Part shown: positions 21,321-32,731 of the stretch, piece by piece
How positions within the stretch are numbered: the first letter of the stretch is position 1
Layout of the letters: each line of letters starts with the position of its first letter
DNA from: Vanessa cardui
Taxonomy: Eukaryota > Arthropoda > Insecta > Lepidoptera > Nymphalidae
Assembly (NCBI RefSeq): GCF_905220365.1
Contig: NC_061153.1
Location: 2,004,001-2,068,000 of the forward strand
Direction: 5' to 3'
DNA length: 64,000 nucleotides
Notes under the pieces: generated by a model
The model's input: only the letters and a program-made list of their open reading frames with translations
The model's database searches: none
What the model was told of the DNA's origin: nothing
Translations under genes and position numbers: made by a program

Positions 21321-24175
21321 TCACTGTCGTAAAGGCAGACGTTGAGACAGAAAGTGATTTTTTAAAAGTTTTTTAAAAATAAATAAGGTTTTGGCCTCCC
21401 GAATATTTAAAGGAAGGTTGTTCCAGAGCGTAATAGCCTGAATTGTAAATGATTTTTTATAAAAAATAGACTTATGTTCGGGCACCCTTAAAATAAGTCT
21501 CTTCGTAGAACGAGGGTGTTCTCCGGGTTTTCCTAAAAATATAAATTTTTCCTTCAGGTAAGGGGGAGTAACAGGGTGAAACAACACCTGTGTGTTGTTT
21601 CACCCTGTTACTCCTAAAGTATAGACAGGACATGCATGTTCCGGCGAAGTCTGATGGGTTGCCAATTGAGACGGGAACGAAATTGTGATACGTGGTCGAA
21701 TTTTGGTAATCCAAATATAAACCGAATAAAGGTATTTTGAAGTCTCTCAAGTTTATTTAACTGGTCTTCGGTTAAGTCCACAAAGCTTGTATCAGCATAA
21801 TCCAAAATAGGAAAGAGTAGAGTTTGTGCAAGCATAATTTTGGTAGGAATGGGAAGAAAATTTCGAAGACGACGCAAAGAACTCAGCGCAACGAACACCG
21901 TCCTGCTGATTTCATTCACATGGCGAGTCCAGCTAAGAGTATTATCAACGAAAACTCCCAGGTTTTTGACAGAATCGCAATAAGGAATGACAGTATTGTC
22001 AAACATTATCAGAGGCAAGGAGGACCACTCGACTTTTGATAATTGTTTCCGGCTGCCAATAATTATGGCTTGAGATTTGCTAGGGTTGACATTAAGACAA
22101 AAAGTTTTACTCCATTCAAGAATGATATTGAGGTCATTATTCATCCTTGTGATTGCCAACGGAAGATTCTCCACAGTCGACTGGGTGTAAATTTGGACAT
22201 CGTCTGCATACATGTGGTAGAGAGAAGAAAGTTTGTTAGTAATAGAATTAATGAAAATAGAGAAAAGTAACGGTGACAAAACGCCGCCCTGTGGTACGCC
22301 AGCATAAATATCGCACCACGCTGTGTAAGTATCATCAGCGCGAATTCGTTGCCGACGACCACGAAGATAACTGTGAAACAAGTCAATGATTGCGGGAGAC
22401 ACGTTAAGAGAGCGCAGCTGAATTAGTAGGACATCAAAGTCAACACTGTTGAAAGCATTGCTGAAATCCAACAGAGTCATAACAGTGAGCTGTTTACTGT
22501 CCATGCCTAATCGAATGTCATCGGTAACTTTTATAAGGGCAGTATCCGTTCTATCAGTATCCTGGGCGAAAACCAGATTGGAAAGGATTAAGCAAGTTGT
22601 TCTTGTTTAGGAAGAGATTTAATTGAAAGTGAATTAGTTTTTCAAGAACTTTTGACAGGAAGGGTAATATAGAGATAGGACGAAAATCAGAAAAGGTAAC
22701 AGGATTAGCTTTCTTCGGCAGTGGTATAATATTAGCGCTCTTCCAAGCTTCAGGAAATACACAGCATGAAACACATTCATTTAGAATATATGTGATCACG
22801 GGAGCGATAATATCAAGGAGAGGAATGATCATAGTACGGGTAACATTATCGGTACCAAAGGCATTAGATGAGACGGACAGCACGCTTTTCTTAACATCAC
22901 ACACAGTGAACTTAACACGAAAGGAGGATGAGAAGGAGTTGAAGTCAAAGAAAGTGAGTTTAGAGTACTCGATTTAGCTGAACTATCAAATGAGTTCGAA
23001 GGATTAGAAAAATATTGATTTAGGAGTTCTGTATCAATATTAAGAACAGATGGATTATAAGAAGATTTACCAACTCCAACAGTCTCAAGAAATTTCCAAA
23101 CTCTGTGAGAATCGCTATTCTCGACTGAAGCACGCGTGTGGCGACGTTGTGCATCCCTACATAATGTATTGCAGCGATTCCTAGCTTTAATATACTTACT
23201 ACGATTTTCGTCAGAATTATTTAATTTAAATTTACTTTTAGCAACATTTTTCCTGTGCATGCTAGTTTTTATGTCTTCAGTTAGCCAGGGAGCAGGAAGA
23301 TGTTTCAGCTTTACTTGGTGAATTGGCGCATGAACGTCGTACAGTTGATTGAGCAACGAGCTAAAGACATCAACCCCTTGCTCAATACAAGACGCCGACT
23401 CCACTGCTGACCAATCAATATTTCGCGCATCAGCACGTAGTTGTTCAACATCCATTCCAGCAAAATTACGCCGCAGAAGTATCTTGGGTTTAACTTTAGG
23501 AGGGCGCAGTTTATACGAAAGAAAAATTAAATCATGATAGGAAAAGGCATCGGCAGAACACTGACCGTGCTTGGAAACGAAATCAGGAGAAGACACAATT
23601 ATAAGGTCAAGAAGAGAAGGAGTGGAATTTGGATATCTGTGGGTCGCTGAAAGGGGAAGAATATGCATGTTACACGCTTCGCAAACAGATACAAGCTTAT
23701 GAGCTCTACTGTCATCCTTCAGTAGACATGTGTTGAAGTCGCCCATTAATATGGTGTGACCATAATTTGGGACAAATGTTTCTAGAAGGGCTTCGAAAGA
23801 GGAAAAGAAATTCGTTAATAGAGAGGGACTGTAAAAAACGCCAAGTAAAATTTTTGTCTGGCTTAGAGAAACTTCTACTAGTAAGTGTTCAGCCGAATCA
23901 ACAGGAGGTGGCTGACATGAGGAACTTACAATGTTAAAAGGAATGTAGGATATATCTAGGTAGATCGCCACACCACCACCAATCCTGTTGCTTCGATCAT
24001 TACGAATGAGATGGAACTCTGGCAAAGAATACGCAGTAGACGGTAAACAGGGCTTAAGCCATGATTCCGATACTAAAATCGCATGAATATCACGGGACTC
24101 AAAAGAGGCAAGCATGTCAGGATAATGGGCTGGAACACTTTGGGCATTTATGTGTACTACGTTAAGATTTTTCAC
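21321..24175 (-). pseudogene. Family A ORF2 (A2), endonuclease and RT, several breaks
   Basis: Pieces in order: 22829-24175 endonuclease (VVHINAQSVPAHYPDM, SESWL, GVFYSPS, MGDFNTCLL) and linker; 22554-22904 RT fingers (FRPISILPFLSK); 21614-22504 palm with GVPQGGVLSPLLF and the catalytic box HMYADDVQIY; 21321-21587 C-terminus (FYKKSFTIQAITLWNNLP). Frameshifts lie near 22850 and 22530, and a foldback insertion lies at 21565-21614. It is the closest intact-order relative of A1 and the reference for the B1 insertion site. Confidence 0.88.
21565..21614. repeat. Perfect 23-bp foldback with 4-nt loop in A2 ORF2
   Basis: Arms 21565-21587 and 21592-21614 are exact reverse complements separated by CTGT. 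The position corresponds to the 'VLF.P..P.YL' segment of A1, which lacks it. The duplication separates the two C-terminal reading frames. Confidence 0.95.
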
Positions 24176-24184
24176 ACAATCACC

Positions 24185-24544
24185 TCACCACCACCTCTTA
24201 ATATTGCTTACTGTGACTTCTGCCAAGGATAGCCGCTCATTCAATATCTTGCACACAATCTCAGCTGGATCTTCATTGTTGACCTGGGGCACACCGTGAA
24301 AAAACAAGATGTTTCTTCTGGATCGAACTTTCATGTCCTCTTGCTGCGTGGAGAGAATCTGAAGCTGCACCTGCAAGTTCTCCAGCGCCGTCATCACAAA
24401 AGTTCTGAATGCACTAAATTGCGCATTCATATTAGATGACGGACTAGCTACAGGAATAGATGCCCGAACTTCCCTCTGGAACTCATTCATTTGAGCTGTG
24501 AACATGGTAGCTAGCTGCTCAATCGATTTCTGGAGCTGATCCAT
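24185..24544 (-). pseudogene. Family A ORF1 N-terminal fragment (A2)
   Basis: 119 aa matching the first half of A1 ORF1 (NMNAQFSAFRTFVMTALENLQ, RSRRNILFFHGVPQ). It stops 10 nt before the truncated ORF2. The ORF1 C-terminus, the inter-ORF spacer and the first ~50 ORF2 codons seen in A1 are deleted. Confidence 0.8.
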
Positions 24545-24798
24545 TATACTTGTTCCAAAACTTAGTGGTAGTGATGTGGCAAATATTTAATATAAGTTAT
24601 TTAGAAATGTGTTAAAACAATTATTTAAAGTTGAAGCCGGTGGATATTTGAACTCACAGGTACATTTTATTTATTATTAAACTAGTGAATGAAATATTAA
24701 ATATTATTTAAAAACTAGAGAGACTATTTTTTAATGTGTGTACTCTATCGCGCCTACCCACCCTATCGCGCCTACCCACCAATGATATTTTGTTATAA
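24545..24798. other. A2 upstream flank with an 18-bp tandem pair
   Basis: AT-rich DNA between A2 ORF1 and the B2 tail. At about 24748-24783 the unit CTATCGCGCCTACCCACC occurs twice in tandem. No gene seen. Confidence 0.5.
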
Positions 24799-26867
24799 AA
24801 GTTTTTTTTTTTTGTATGGCATAGGTGGCTTGCAGGTGCGTTGCCGGCCTTTGAGAAAGGAGTAGGCTCTTTTCTTGAAGGTTCCCACGTCGTATCGGTT
24901 CGGAAAAACCGCCGGCGAAAGCTGGTTCCACAAAGTCGTTTTGCGAGGCAGAAAATGTCTAAGAAATCGCGCTGTTATGGATTTTCGGACATCAAGATGG
25001 TGCGGGTGAAACTTAGAATTTTGATGAGATGTCCGAAGGTGAAATTCAGCAGCCGGGATTAATCCGAACAATTCTTCGGAACAGTCCCCGTGAAAAATTC
25101 GGTAGAAGATGCAGAGTGATCCAACATTTCTACGCAAAGCTAAAGGATCAAGGAGATCGGAAAGGGCTTGATCGCCGATAACTCCAGCCGCTCTACGTTG
25201 GATGCGGTCAAATGGAAGGAGCTGGTACTGGGGAGCACCCGCCCAGAGGTGAGAGCAGTACTCTATGTGAGGCCGAATTTGCGCTTTGTAAAGTTTTAGG
25301 CGATGGGCCGACGTGAAATACTGTCTCGCCTTGCTGAGCACACCGAGCTTCTTTGAAGCCAATTTGGCTTTGCCTTCCAATTGACCGCGGAACTGAACGA
25401 GGCTCGAAATATCAACGCCAAGTATTCCGATACCACCTGTAGCGGCTATCGGGATGTTCTCAAATCGTAGAGATCCGACAAATGGTGTTTTTTTAGCGGT
25501 TAACGCGCAAACTTGCGTCTTTTTGGGATTGAAATAGACTAAATTTAGCCGGCCCCAGTTCGTTTAACGAAGACTCGATTTCAGACACAAGTTTGTTCCG
25601 GTTTTCTTCGACGTTTTCCCGAGAAATATTAGCGCGGCCGGTGTATAAGGTGTCAACGGAACTGTCCGATTTGCAACAAATCATTGATATGCAGAAGAAA
25701 CAAAGTGGGTGATAGAACGCAGCCTTGTGGAACACCAGCATTGACGAATTTTACGTCAGAGCATGCATCGACAACGACTTTGATGCTCCGATCTGCCAAA
25801 ATGCTGGTAATCCAATTGCATAATTTCCCGGGAAGCCCATAGGAAGGAAGCTTCGAAAGAAGCGCTTTGTGCCAGACGCGATCGAAGGCCTTCGCTATGT
25901 CCAAGCTGGCTGCTAATGCCTCACTCTTGCTCTCAACTGCTTCAGCCCATCTATGAATAAGGTAAAATAGAAGATCACCGGCCGATCGACCCTGACGGAA
26001 ACCGTACTGGCGGTCGCTAATCAGGTGGTTCTCCTCTAGATACCGCAGGAGCTGGCAATTAAAAAGGGAGTCAATTACCTTGGAGAGCAAGGAGGTGATG
26101 GCTATAGGCCTATAATTGGACGGATCTGAGCGGTTGCCTTTTTTAGGGATCGGGTACACCAAAGCTGTCTTCCAGAAGTTCGGGACGACGCCTAATGTGT
26201 AGGATTGCCGGAAAAAATGCGTTAAGACCGGTTCCAACTCGGGAGCACATGTCCGTAGCACGATTGGAGGGATGCCATCAGGTCCACTGGACTTATGAAT
26301 ATCAAAGGAATGCTTTGCGAACTGCACTTTGCCGGAATTTAACCTCCGACATTGTGGTATCACACCGCGGAATTGTTGGTGGAGACTTTCCTTGGTCATC
26401 CAGAGTCGAGTTCGACGCGAAGAGAGAGCCTAAAAGATCAGCTTTATCTTTCGCAGTATGGGCTAATAACTCACCGTCCCTGTGCAGAGATGAAAACGAA
26501 GGCTGACAGAAATTCCCTAAGACAGCGAGAGACCAGAACGCACGTGTTCATGAAGGGAGGCGCACCAGTCTTTCGCCAATTCTGCCAATGTACTCCGTCT
26601 TCGCGTTAGCAATTACGTTTTTGAGGGACCTAGAGGCAGAGTTATGTTCCTTTTTGAATGCGCTGGTATTTACATCACGAGACGCAGATGCATTAGCCCA
26701 GGTTTGATAGCGTTCCCACTTTCGGCGTGAAGCCGTTTTACAGAAGCAATTAAAACAAGGCTGGGACTTGCCACCGATGAATACTGCAGAGTAAGCAATA
26801 ATACTGTGCTAGGAACACTCACAAAGGCGTATCACTGGCCTGGCGATTTTGTCATGTGGTTGATACG

Positions 26868-27104
26868 GTTAATTAAATAAATATGAGACAACATCACATA
26901 AATTACTCTGATCCCAATGTTAGTAGCTGAAGCTCTTGTGTTATGGAAATCAGAAGTAACGACGATACCACAAACACCCAGACCCAAGACAACATAGAAA
27001 ACTAATGGTAATCTACATCGACTCGGCCAGGAATCGAACCCGGGACCTCGGAGTGGTGTACCCATGAAAACCGGTGTACACACCACTCGACCATGGAGGT
27101 CGTC
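26868..27104 (-). mobile_element. tRNA-derived SINE inside B2
   Basis: On the minus strand: head CTCCATGGTCGAGTGGTGTG (A-box-like), perfect B box GGTTCGATTCC at 27030-27040, body with TTGGGTCTGGGTGTTTG and ATTGGGATCAGAGTAA, and an ATTTATTT-like tail near 26870. I recognise this as a lepidopteran SINE type different from the one at 16170. About 60 extra bases (26800-26867) of unknown origin lie between the tail and B2. B2 coding sequence flanks both sides. Confidence 0.88.
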
Positions 27105-27294
27105 TAAAATAAATAGAAATATAAAATAAATAGTTCCATACCCTGAAGCACCACATCGGCAACAGAGTCAGCAGTAGCGTTCGGATCATCCGGCGAGAAA
27201 CAAATCTGCCCCATGGGCAAGATGCAAAAAAGACCGCATCCCATCCCAATCTGCTGACTTGTAGTACCACAGTCGGCGGCACCCAACGAAGCGA

Positions 27295-27324
27295 GGCCGT
27301 GAGTACCGCACGGTACTCACGGCC
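27295..27324. repeat. Perfect 14-bp foldback with 2-nt loop in B2 endonuclease region
   Basis: Arms GGCCGTGAGTACCG (27295-27308) and its exact reverse complement (27311-27324), loop CA. A partial third copy follows to about 27345. B1 has ordinary coding sequence at the corresponding place. Confidence 0.92.
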
Positions 27325-28372
27325 GTGAGTACGGCACGGAGTGAGTACGTACCGGGGGATCGACGATAACCTGATAACCGTCCGGATGCGAAGTCAGTAG
27401 AAGGTCCAACAGGGAAGGTGTATGATCCTCCACATCCGGTATCCGCGTTGGCGAGTTGACCAGTTGTGTCAGATCATATGCTAGAGTGAAGTCCAGAACA
27501 GATCTACCTGCATGATCGGTTGTGCGTGAGCTGAACCATTCAGCGGTGGGTGGTTTGGTGGGCATTAAAGTCACCCAGAATAGTGATCTCTGCGGATGGA
27601 ATCTGCTGCAGCACGGAATCTGTAGCCATTTGGACGTGCTCAACCAGCCGGTCGGTTTCGGCATTACCGCTATGGGACCTATAAAGGCACCCATTGATTC
27701 GCGGGTGGTTATCGCAGTCTTCACGCAGCCAGATAATCGATAGGTCCTGTCCTTCAAGGCTGCCGAGGCGTCGAGAACAGATATCATCTCTGACGTAAAC
27801 GCATACCCCATCTCGTGGTACAAAGGAATGTTCCAATTTGTACCCAGGGTACGAAAGAAAAGTTGTATCGGCAGAAGATATCTGGGTCTTGGTTAGAAAG
27901 AGCAAGGCTGGCTTCGCCGTTTCCAGATGGTAGTGAACTGCGTTGAGGTTGGAGTTGGGTCCCCTTATGTTGCAGAAGTCCACAGCGAGGTTAGTAGGGG
28001 TTGACTTATGATGTCTGCTCCGCTTGCCCCGAACAGTGGCGAGCGCAAAATTTCCCCCCCAAAATTCGGAGGGCAGCCTGGGCATCCCTGCTCAGGTGGT
28101 GTATGTCCTGAGCATGGATGCCCAGAGAGGGATTCTCCACCGCTGTCGCTGATGGTACCCTCCTGGGGTAATTTAACCATATTCTGCACAAAAATCAAGT
28201 TATGGGGGGGGAAATCAAGATTGGGCCTCCGGAACTCATTTACCGGACGAAACGTGGTAGCATAGCTACCACTTTACGCCGATTTTAAGTGAATGAGTGG
28301 TACTTCACCGGACGTGCCGGCCCATTCGGCTGTAACCCGAAGGTATACAGCGTGGCATCACTACTTACAGGT

Positions 28373-28495
28373 ACAATTTATTTTAACACCCTATCTTAAA
28401 AAAATATTTATATTAGTAAGACACTAATGTTTCAGTTTATCACTAATGTTACAAGTGTTTTAACAATAAAAACAATTCTCCAAATTATACTTATT
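28373..28495 (-). other. Copia 3' non-coding region, possible LTR start
   Basis: Downstream of the copia stop codon on the minus strand is TTTGGAGAATTG, which could be a degraded polypurine tract. About 100 nt of AT-rich DNA follow before the B2 5' end. No second LTR was found, so LTR identity is a guess. Confidence 0.4.
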
Positions 28496-29905
28496 TTATT
28501 TTACTTCCCCTATGCCAATCATATCAATGAATTTGTAATGTTTATTTGCACATAGTGCTTTTGTTAATTGATATATAAACAAAAGCACTATGTGCGGGCA
28601 TATAAGAGGTTGGAACGTAACTAATTTTTATTTTATTATTCACAACACACTCACTAGCAAAATTATGGCGTACAACTATGTGCTTATTACGTTTATGGAA
28701 CAGAGGATTAGAAGCCAATTTCAAAGAACTTCGACTGTCTCTATATAAGCTTAAAGGTTTATTTTTATTATACATACCAAGTTCAGACATTAAACTTTTC
28801 AAATAGATTCCTTCTTTACAAGCTTCTGCAAGTGCCATATACTCGGCCTAAGTACTAGATAGGGCAACTGTTCGTTGCTTACGAGACTCATAACTTATTA
28901 CACACCCTGACAATACAAAACAATATTCTGTGTAAGACCTTCTGCCAATGTTACAAGATACCCAGTCAGCATCAACTTAACCATGTAAATCACTATAATT
29001 TTTCTTGAAGATTAAACCAAAATGCTTAGTTTTTTGCAAATATTTTAACAATCTTTTTAAATGCTTCCAATGTGTTTCATTGTAACATGTGTTAAATTGG
29101 CTCAGAAAGCTTACACTATACGAAATATCTGGCCTAGTTAGAACTGACAGATACATCAGTGATCCAACTAATTGTTGATAAGGATAAGTCTTACTACAAT
29201 GGTCATTAACACCCTTTTCTAATTTTAAATTTACTTCCATTGGAGTATCAGAGGTCTTGCAATCAACCATATTGAATCTTTTTAAAATACTATCTATATA
29301 CTTCTCTTGGTCTAAAGTTATACAATTCTTTTGAACATTAACATTCATGCCAAGGCAATTTTTTATTTGACCCAAATCTTTAATTTTATAATCTGACTCT
29401 AATACACTTTTCAACCCTTTGTAAGTATTATCACAGTTGTAGAAAATCGTCTACAAATAAAGCTATATACATTTTTACATTACTATGGTATTTCATGAAT
29501 AGACAGGGTTCATATTCAGACTTCTTGAAACCGAACGTCAACAAACTAGATTTTACTTTTATGTACCAGGCCCTAGCCGACTGCTTCAGACCATTTATGG
29601 CCTTTTTTAAATTTAAAACTTTATTTTTACACTTATTAAATTTAGAATTTTCTGGTAATTCCGTATATACACATTCATCTAGGTTTCCATTTAAGAAAGC
29701 TGTTGGTACATCTAAATGGTTAATTTTTAAGTCTTTTTGAACACTTAAAGCAAAAAGAAGTCTCAAGGAAGAATAACGCCCAACAGGGGAAAATGTTTTG
29801 TTATAGTCCATACCTTTGATTTGTGCGAAGCCCTTGGCCACAAGTCGGGCTCTATAGCGCACATTACCATCACTGTCACACTTTCCTTTGAACACCTGAG
29901 CAGGG
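28496..29905 (-). pseudogene. Ty1/copia Pol: RT and RNase H, interrupted by B3
   Basis: Reading order on the minus strand: RARLVAKGFAQ (about 29850), HLDVPTAFLNG, ARAWY, catalytic IALFVDDF (about 29450), LGMNVNVQ, PYQQLVGSLMYL, TRPDISYSV, then RNase H (AEYMALAEACKE, NKHIVVRHNF) and the C-terminus KALCANKHYKFID ending at TAA 28496-28498. Breaks: frameshift/stop at 29415-29440, stops near 28850-28977, foldback at 28548-28595. RT blocks are clearly Ty1/copia type. The upstream part continues at 32732. Confidence 0.88.
28548..28595. repeat. Perfect 18-bp foldback in copia Pol C-terminus
   Basis: Arms 28548-28565 (GCACATAGTGCTTTTGTT) and 28578-28595 are exact reverse complements around a 12-nt AT spacer. 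The right arm on the minus strand codes the KALC residues of the normal C-terminus. The left arm is an inverted extra copy that interrupts the PT..MPA..KALC reading. Confidence 0.93.
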
Positions 29906-32731
29906 ATGCCCAGGCTGCCCTCCGAATTCTCTAGGGAAATTTTGCGCTCGCCACTGTTCGGGGCAAGCGGAGCAGGCATCATAAGGCAACCCCTACCACA
30001 CTCGCTGTGGACTTCTACAACATATGGGGACTCAACTCCAACTTGAATGCCGTTCACTTTCACCTTGAGACGGCGAAGCCGGCCTTGTTCTTTCTTACTG
30101 AGACCCAGATATCTTCTCCTGCCGATACGTCTTTTCACTCTTACCCCGAGTACAAATTGGAGCATACTTTTGTGTCACGAGCTGGGGTGTGCGTATACGT
30201 CAGAGATGATATCTGCTCTCGACGCCTCGGCAGCCTTGAAGGGCAGGACCTATCAATTATCTGGCTGCGCGTAGACTGCGGCGACCATCCACGAATCTAC
30301 GCGTGCCTTTATAGGTCCCATAGCGGTAATGCCGAAACCGACCGACTGGTTGAGCACGTCCAATTGGCTACAGATTCCGTGCTGCAGCAGACTCCATCCG
30401 CAGAGATCATTATTCTGGGCGATTTCAATGCCCATCATACAGAGTGGCTTGGATCACGCACCACTGATCATGCGGGTAGATCTGTTCTCGACTTCGCTTT
30501 GGCTTATGATTTGACACAACTGGTCACCTCGCCAACGCGAATACCGGACGTGGAGGATCATACGCCTTCCCTGTTGGACCTTCTGCTGACTTCGCACCCG
30601 GACGGCTATAAGATTGTCGTCGATCCCCGTCTGGGCTCGTCGGACCACTGTCTCGTCCGGAGTACAGTGCCAGTTACACGGTACTCACGACCTAGTTTCG
30701 CCGGCTGTCGTCGCGTGTGGCACTACAAGTCAGCAGATTGGGATGGGATGCGGTTCTTCTTTGCGTCTTACCCATGGGGGCGGGTTTGTTTCTCGATGGA
30801 TGATCCGAGCATTGTTGCTGACTCTGTCGCCGATGTGGTGCTTCAGGGTATGGAACTTTTCATTCCATATTCTGCGGTGCCCATTGGTGGCAAATCCCAG
30901 CCCTGGTTTGGTCGCTTCTGTAAGACGGCTTCACGCCGAAAATGGGAAAGCTACCAAGACTGGGCTATCGGCGTCTCGTGATGCAAACACCAGCACATTC
31001 AGAAAGGAATATAACTCTGCCTCTAGGTCCTTCAAAAACGTGATAGCTGAGGTGAAGTCAAAGTACATTGGCAGAATTGGCGAGAGACTGGTGCGCTTCC
31101 CATCAGGAACACGTGCGTTCTGGTCTCTCGCTAAGGCTGTCCTAGGGAATTTCTGTCAGCCTTCTTTTCCATCTTTGCACAGGGACGGTGAGTGGCCCAT
31201 ACCGCGAAGGAGAAGGCCGATCTTTTAGGGTCTCTCTTCGCGTCGAACTCGACTCTGGATGACCGAGGAAAGTCACCACCATCAATCCCGCGGTGTGATA
31301 CGACGATGCCGGAGGTTAAATTTCGGCAAAGTGCAGTTCGGAAAGCATTCTTTCCTTGGACATTCACAAGTCGAGTGGACCCGATGGCATACCTCCAATC
31401 GTGCTACGGACATGTGCTCCCGAGTTGGCACCGGTCTTCGGAGAACCAGCTGATTAGCGACCGCCAGTACGGTTTCCGTCAGGGTCGGTCGGCCGGTGAT
31501 CTTCTAGTTTACCTTACTCATAGATGGGCTGAAGCAGTTGAGAGCAAGAGTGAGGCATTAGCAGCCAGCTTGGACATAGCGAAGGCCTTCGATCGAGTGT
31601 GGCACAAAGCGCTTCTTTCGAAGCTTCCTTCCTATGGGCTTCCCGGGAAATTATGCAATTTGAGATGGCAGATCGGAGCATCAAGGTCGTTGTTGATGCA
31701 TGCTCTGACGTAAAATTCGTCAATGCTGGTGTTCCACAAGGCTGCGTTCTATCACCCACTTTGTTTCTTCTGCATATCAATGATTTGTTGCAAATCGGAC
31801 AGTTCCGTTGACACCTTATACACCGGCCGTGCTAATATTTCTCGGGAAAACGTCGAAGAAAACCGGAACAAACTAGTGTCTGAAATCGAGTCTTCGTTAA
31901 ACGAAGTCTCGAACTGGGGCCGGCTAAATTTAGTCAATTTCAACCCCAAAAAGACGCAAGTTTGCGCGTTAACCGCTAAAAAAACACCATTTGTCGGATC
32001 TCTACGATTTGAGAACATCCCGATAGCCGCTACAGGTGGTATCGGAATACTTGGCGTTGATATTTCGAGCCTCGTTCAGTTCCGCGGTCAATTGGAAGGC
32101 AAAGCCAAATTGGCTTCAAAGAAGCTCGGTGTGCTCAGCAAGGCGAGACAGTATTTCACGTAGGTCCATCGCCTAAAACTTTACAAGGCGCAAATTCGGC
32201 CTCACATGGAGTACTGCTCTCACCTCTGGGCGGGTGCTCCCCAGTACTAGCTCCTTCCATTTGACCGCATCCAGCGTAGAGCGGCTCGAGTTATCGACGA
32301 TCAAGCCTTTTCCGATCTCCTTGATCCTTTAGCTTTGCGTAGAAATGTTGGATCACTCTGCATCTTCTACCGAATTTTTCACGGGGAATGTTCCGAAGAA
32401 TTGTTCGGATTAATCCCGGCTGCTGAATTTCACCTTCGGACATCTCATCAAAATTCTAAGTTTCACCCGCACCATCTTGATGTCCGAAAATCCATAACAG
32501 CGCGATTTCTTAGACATTTTCTGCCTCGCCCAACGACTTTGTGGAACCAGCTTTCGCCGGCGGTTTTTCCAAACCGATACGACATGGGAACCTTCAAGAA
32601 AAGAGGCTACTCCTTTCTCAAAGGCCGGCAACGCACCTGCAAGCCTCCTGATGTTGCAGATGTCCATGGGCGGTGGTAGTCACTTTCCATCAGGTGAGCC
32701 TCCTGCTCGTTTGCCACCTATTCCATAAAAA
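29906..32731 (+). mobile_element. B3: 5'-truncated Jockey-like element inserted in copia
   Basis: Plus-strand copy starting within the N-terminal leader (TGAGCAGGGATGCCCAGG) and ending with the family B 3' UTR and a short A7 tail at 32724-32731. Copia coding sequence lies on both sides: KNKWV at about 32735 and FKGKCDSDGN at about 29890, minus strand. Splicing out B3 restores the copia frame. Confidence 0.9.
30007..32679 (+). pseudogene. B3 ORF2, endonuclease and RT with multiple lesions
   Basis: The endonuclease is nearly intact in 30007-30981 (LTETQIS, YRSHSG, LGDFNAHHTEW, SSDHCLV). Thereafter: frameshift near 30975, deletion of RT fingers near 31435, a second deletion near 31665 (CNL instead of CNWITS), the 23-nt loss of the YADD box at 31799-31800 shared with B2, and stops near 32161 and 32249. 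The C-terminus 32335-32679 is clean (NRYDMGTFKKRGYSFLKG) and shows what the B1 end should be. Confidence 0.88.

Larger units (their letters stand above)
24841..28198 (-). pseudogene. B2 ORF2 (endonuclease/RT), active-site deletion and other breaks
   Basis: Readable in pieces: 27540-28085 and 27317-27823 endonuclease (LTKTQIS, LGDFNAH), 25653-26399 RT fingers and palm (YRPIAITSLLSK, SLDIAKAFDRVW, GVPQGCVLSP), 24793-25380 thumb and C-terminus. A 23-nt deletion at 25664/25665 removes the YADD catalytic box present in B1. A foldback scrambles 27295-27345, and the SINE region splits 26797-27125. It cannot encode active RT. Confidence 0.88.
24799..28372 (-). mobile_element. B2: Jockey-like retrotransposon, minus strand, with nested SINE
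   Basis: A poly(T) run at about 24799-24812 marks the 3' poly(A). The 5' leader ends near 28372 at almost the same position as in B1 (GCCACGCTGTATACC on the minus strand). Part of the 3' UTR present in B1 and B3 is deleted. The 5' flank is copia 3' non-coding DNA. Confidence 0.85.

Noticed and set aside
24652..24675. ACAGGTACA similarity to 28366-28390 as B2 TSD
   Set aside because: Not adjacent to the B2 3' tail and only partly matching; probably chance.
27030..27104. tRNA gene on the minus strand
   Set aside because: SINE head inserted within B2 coding sequence.
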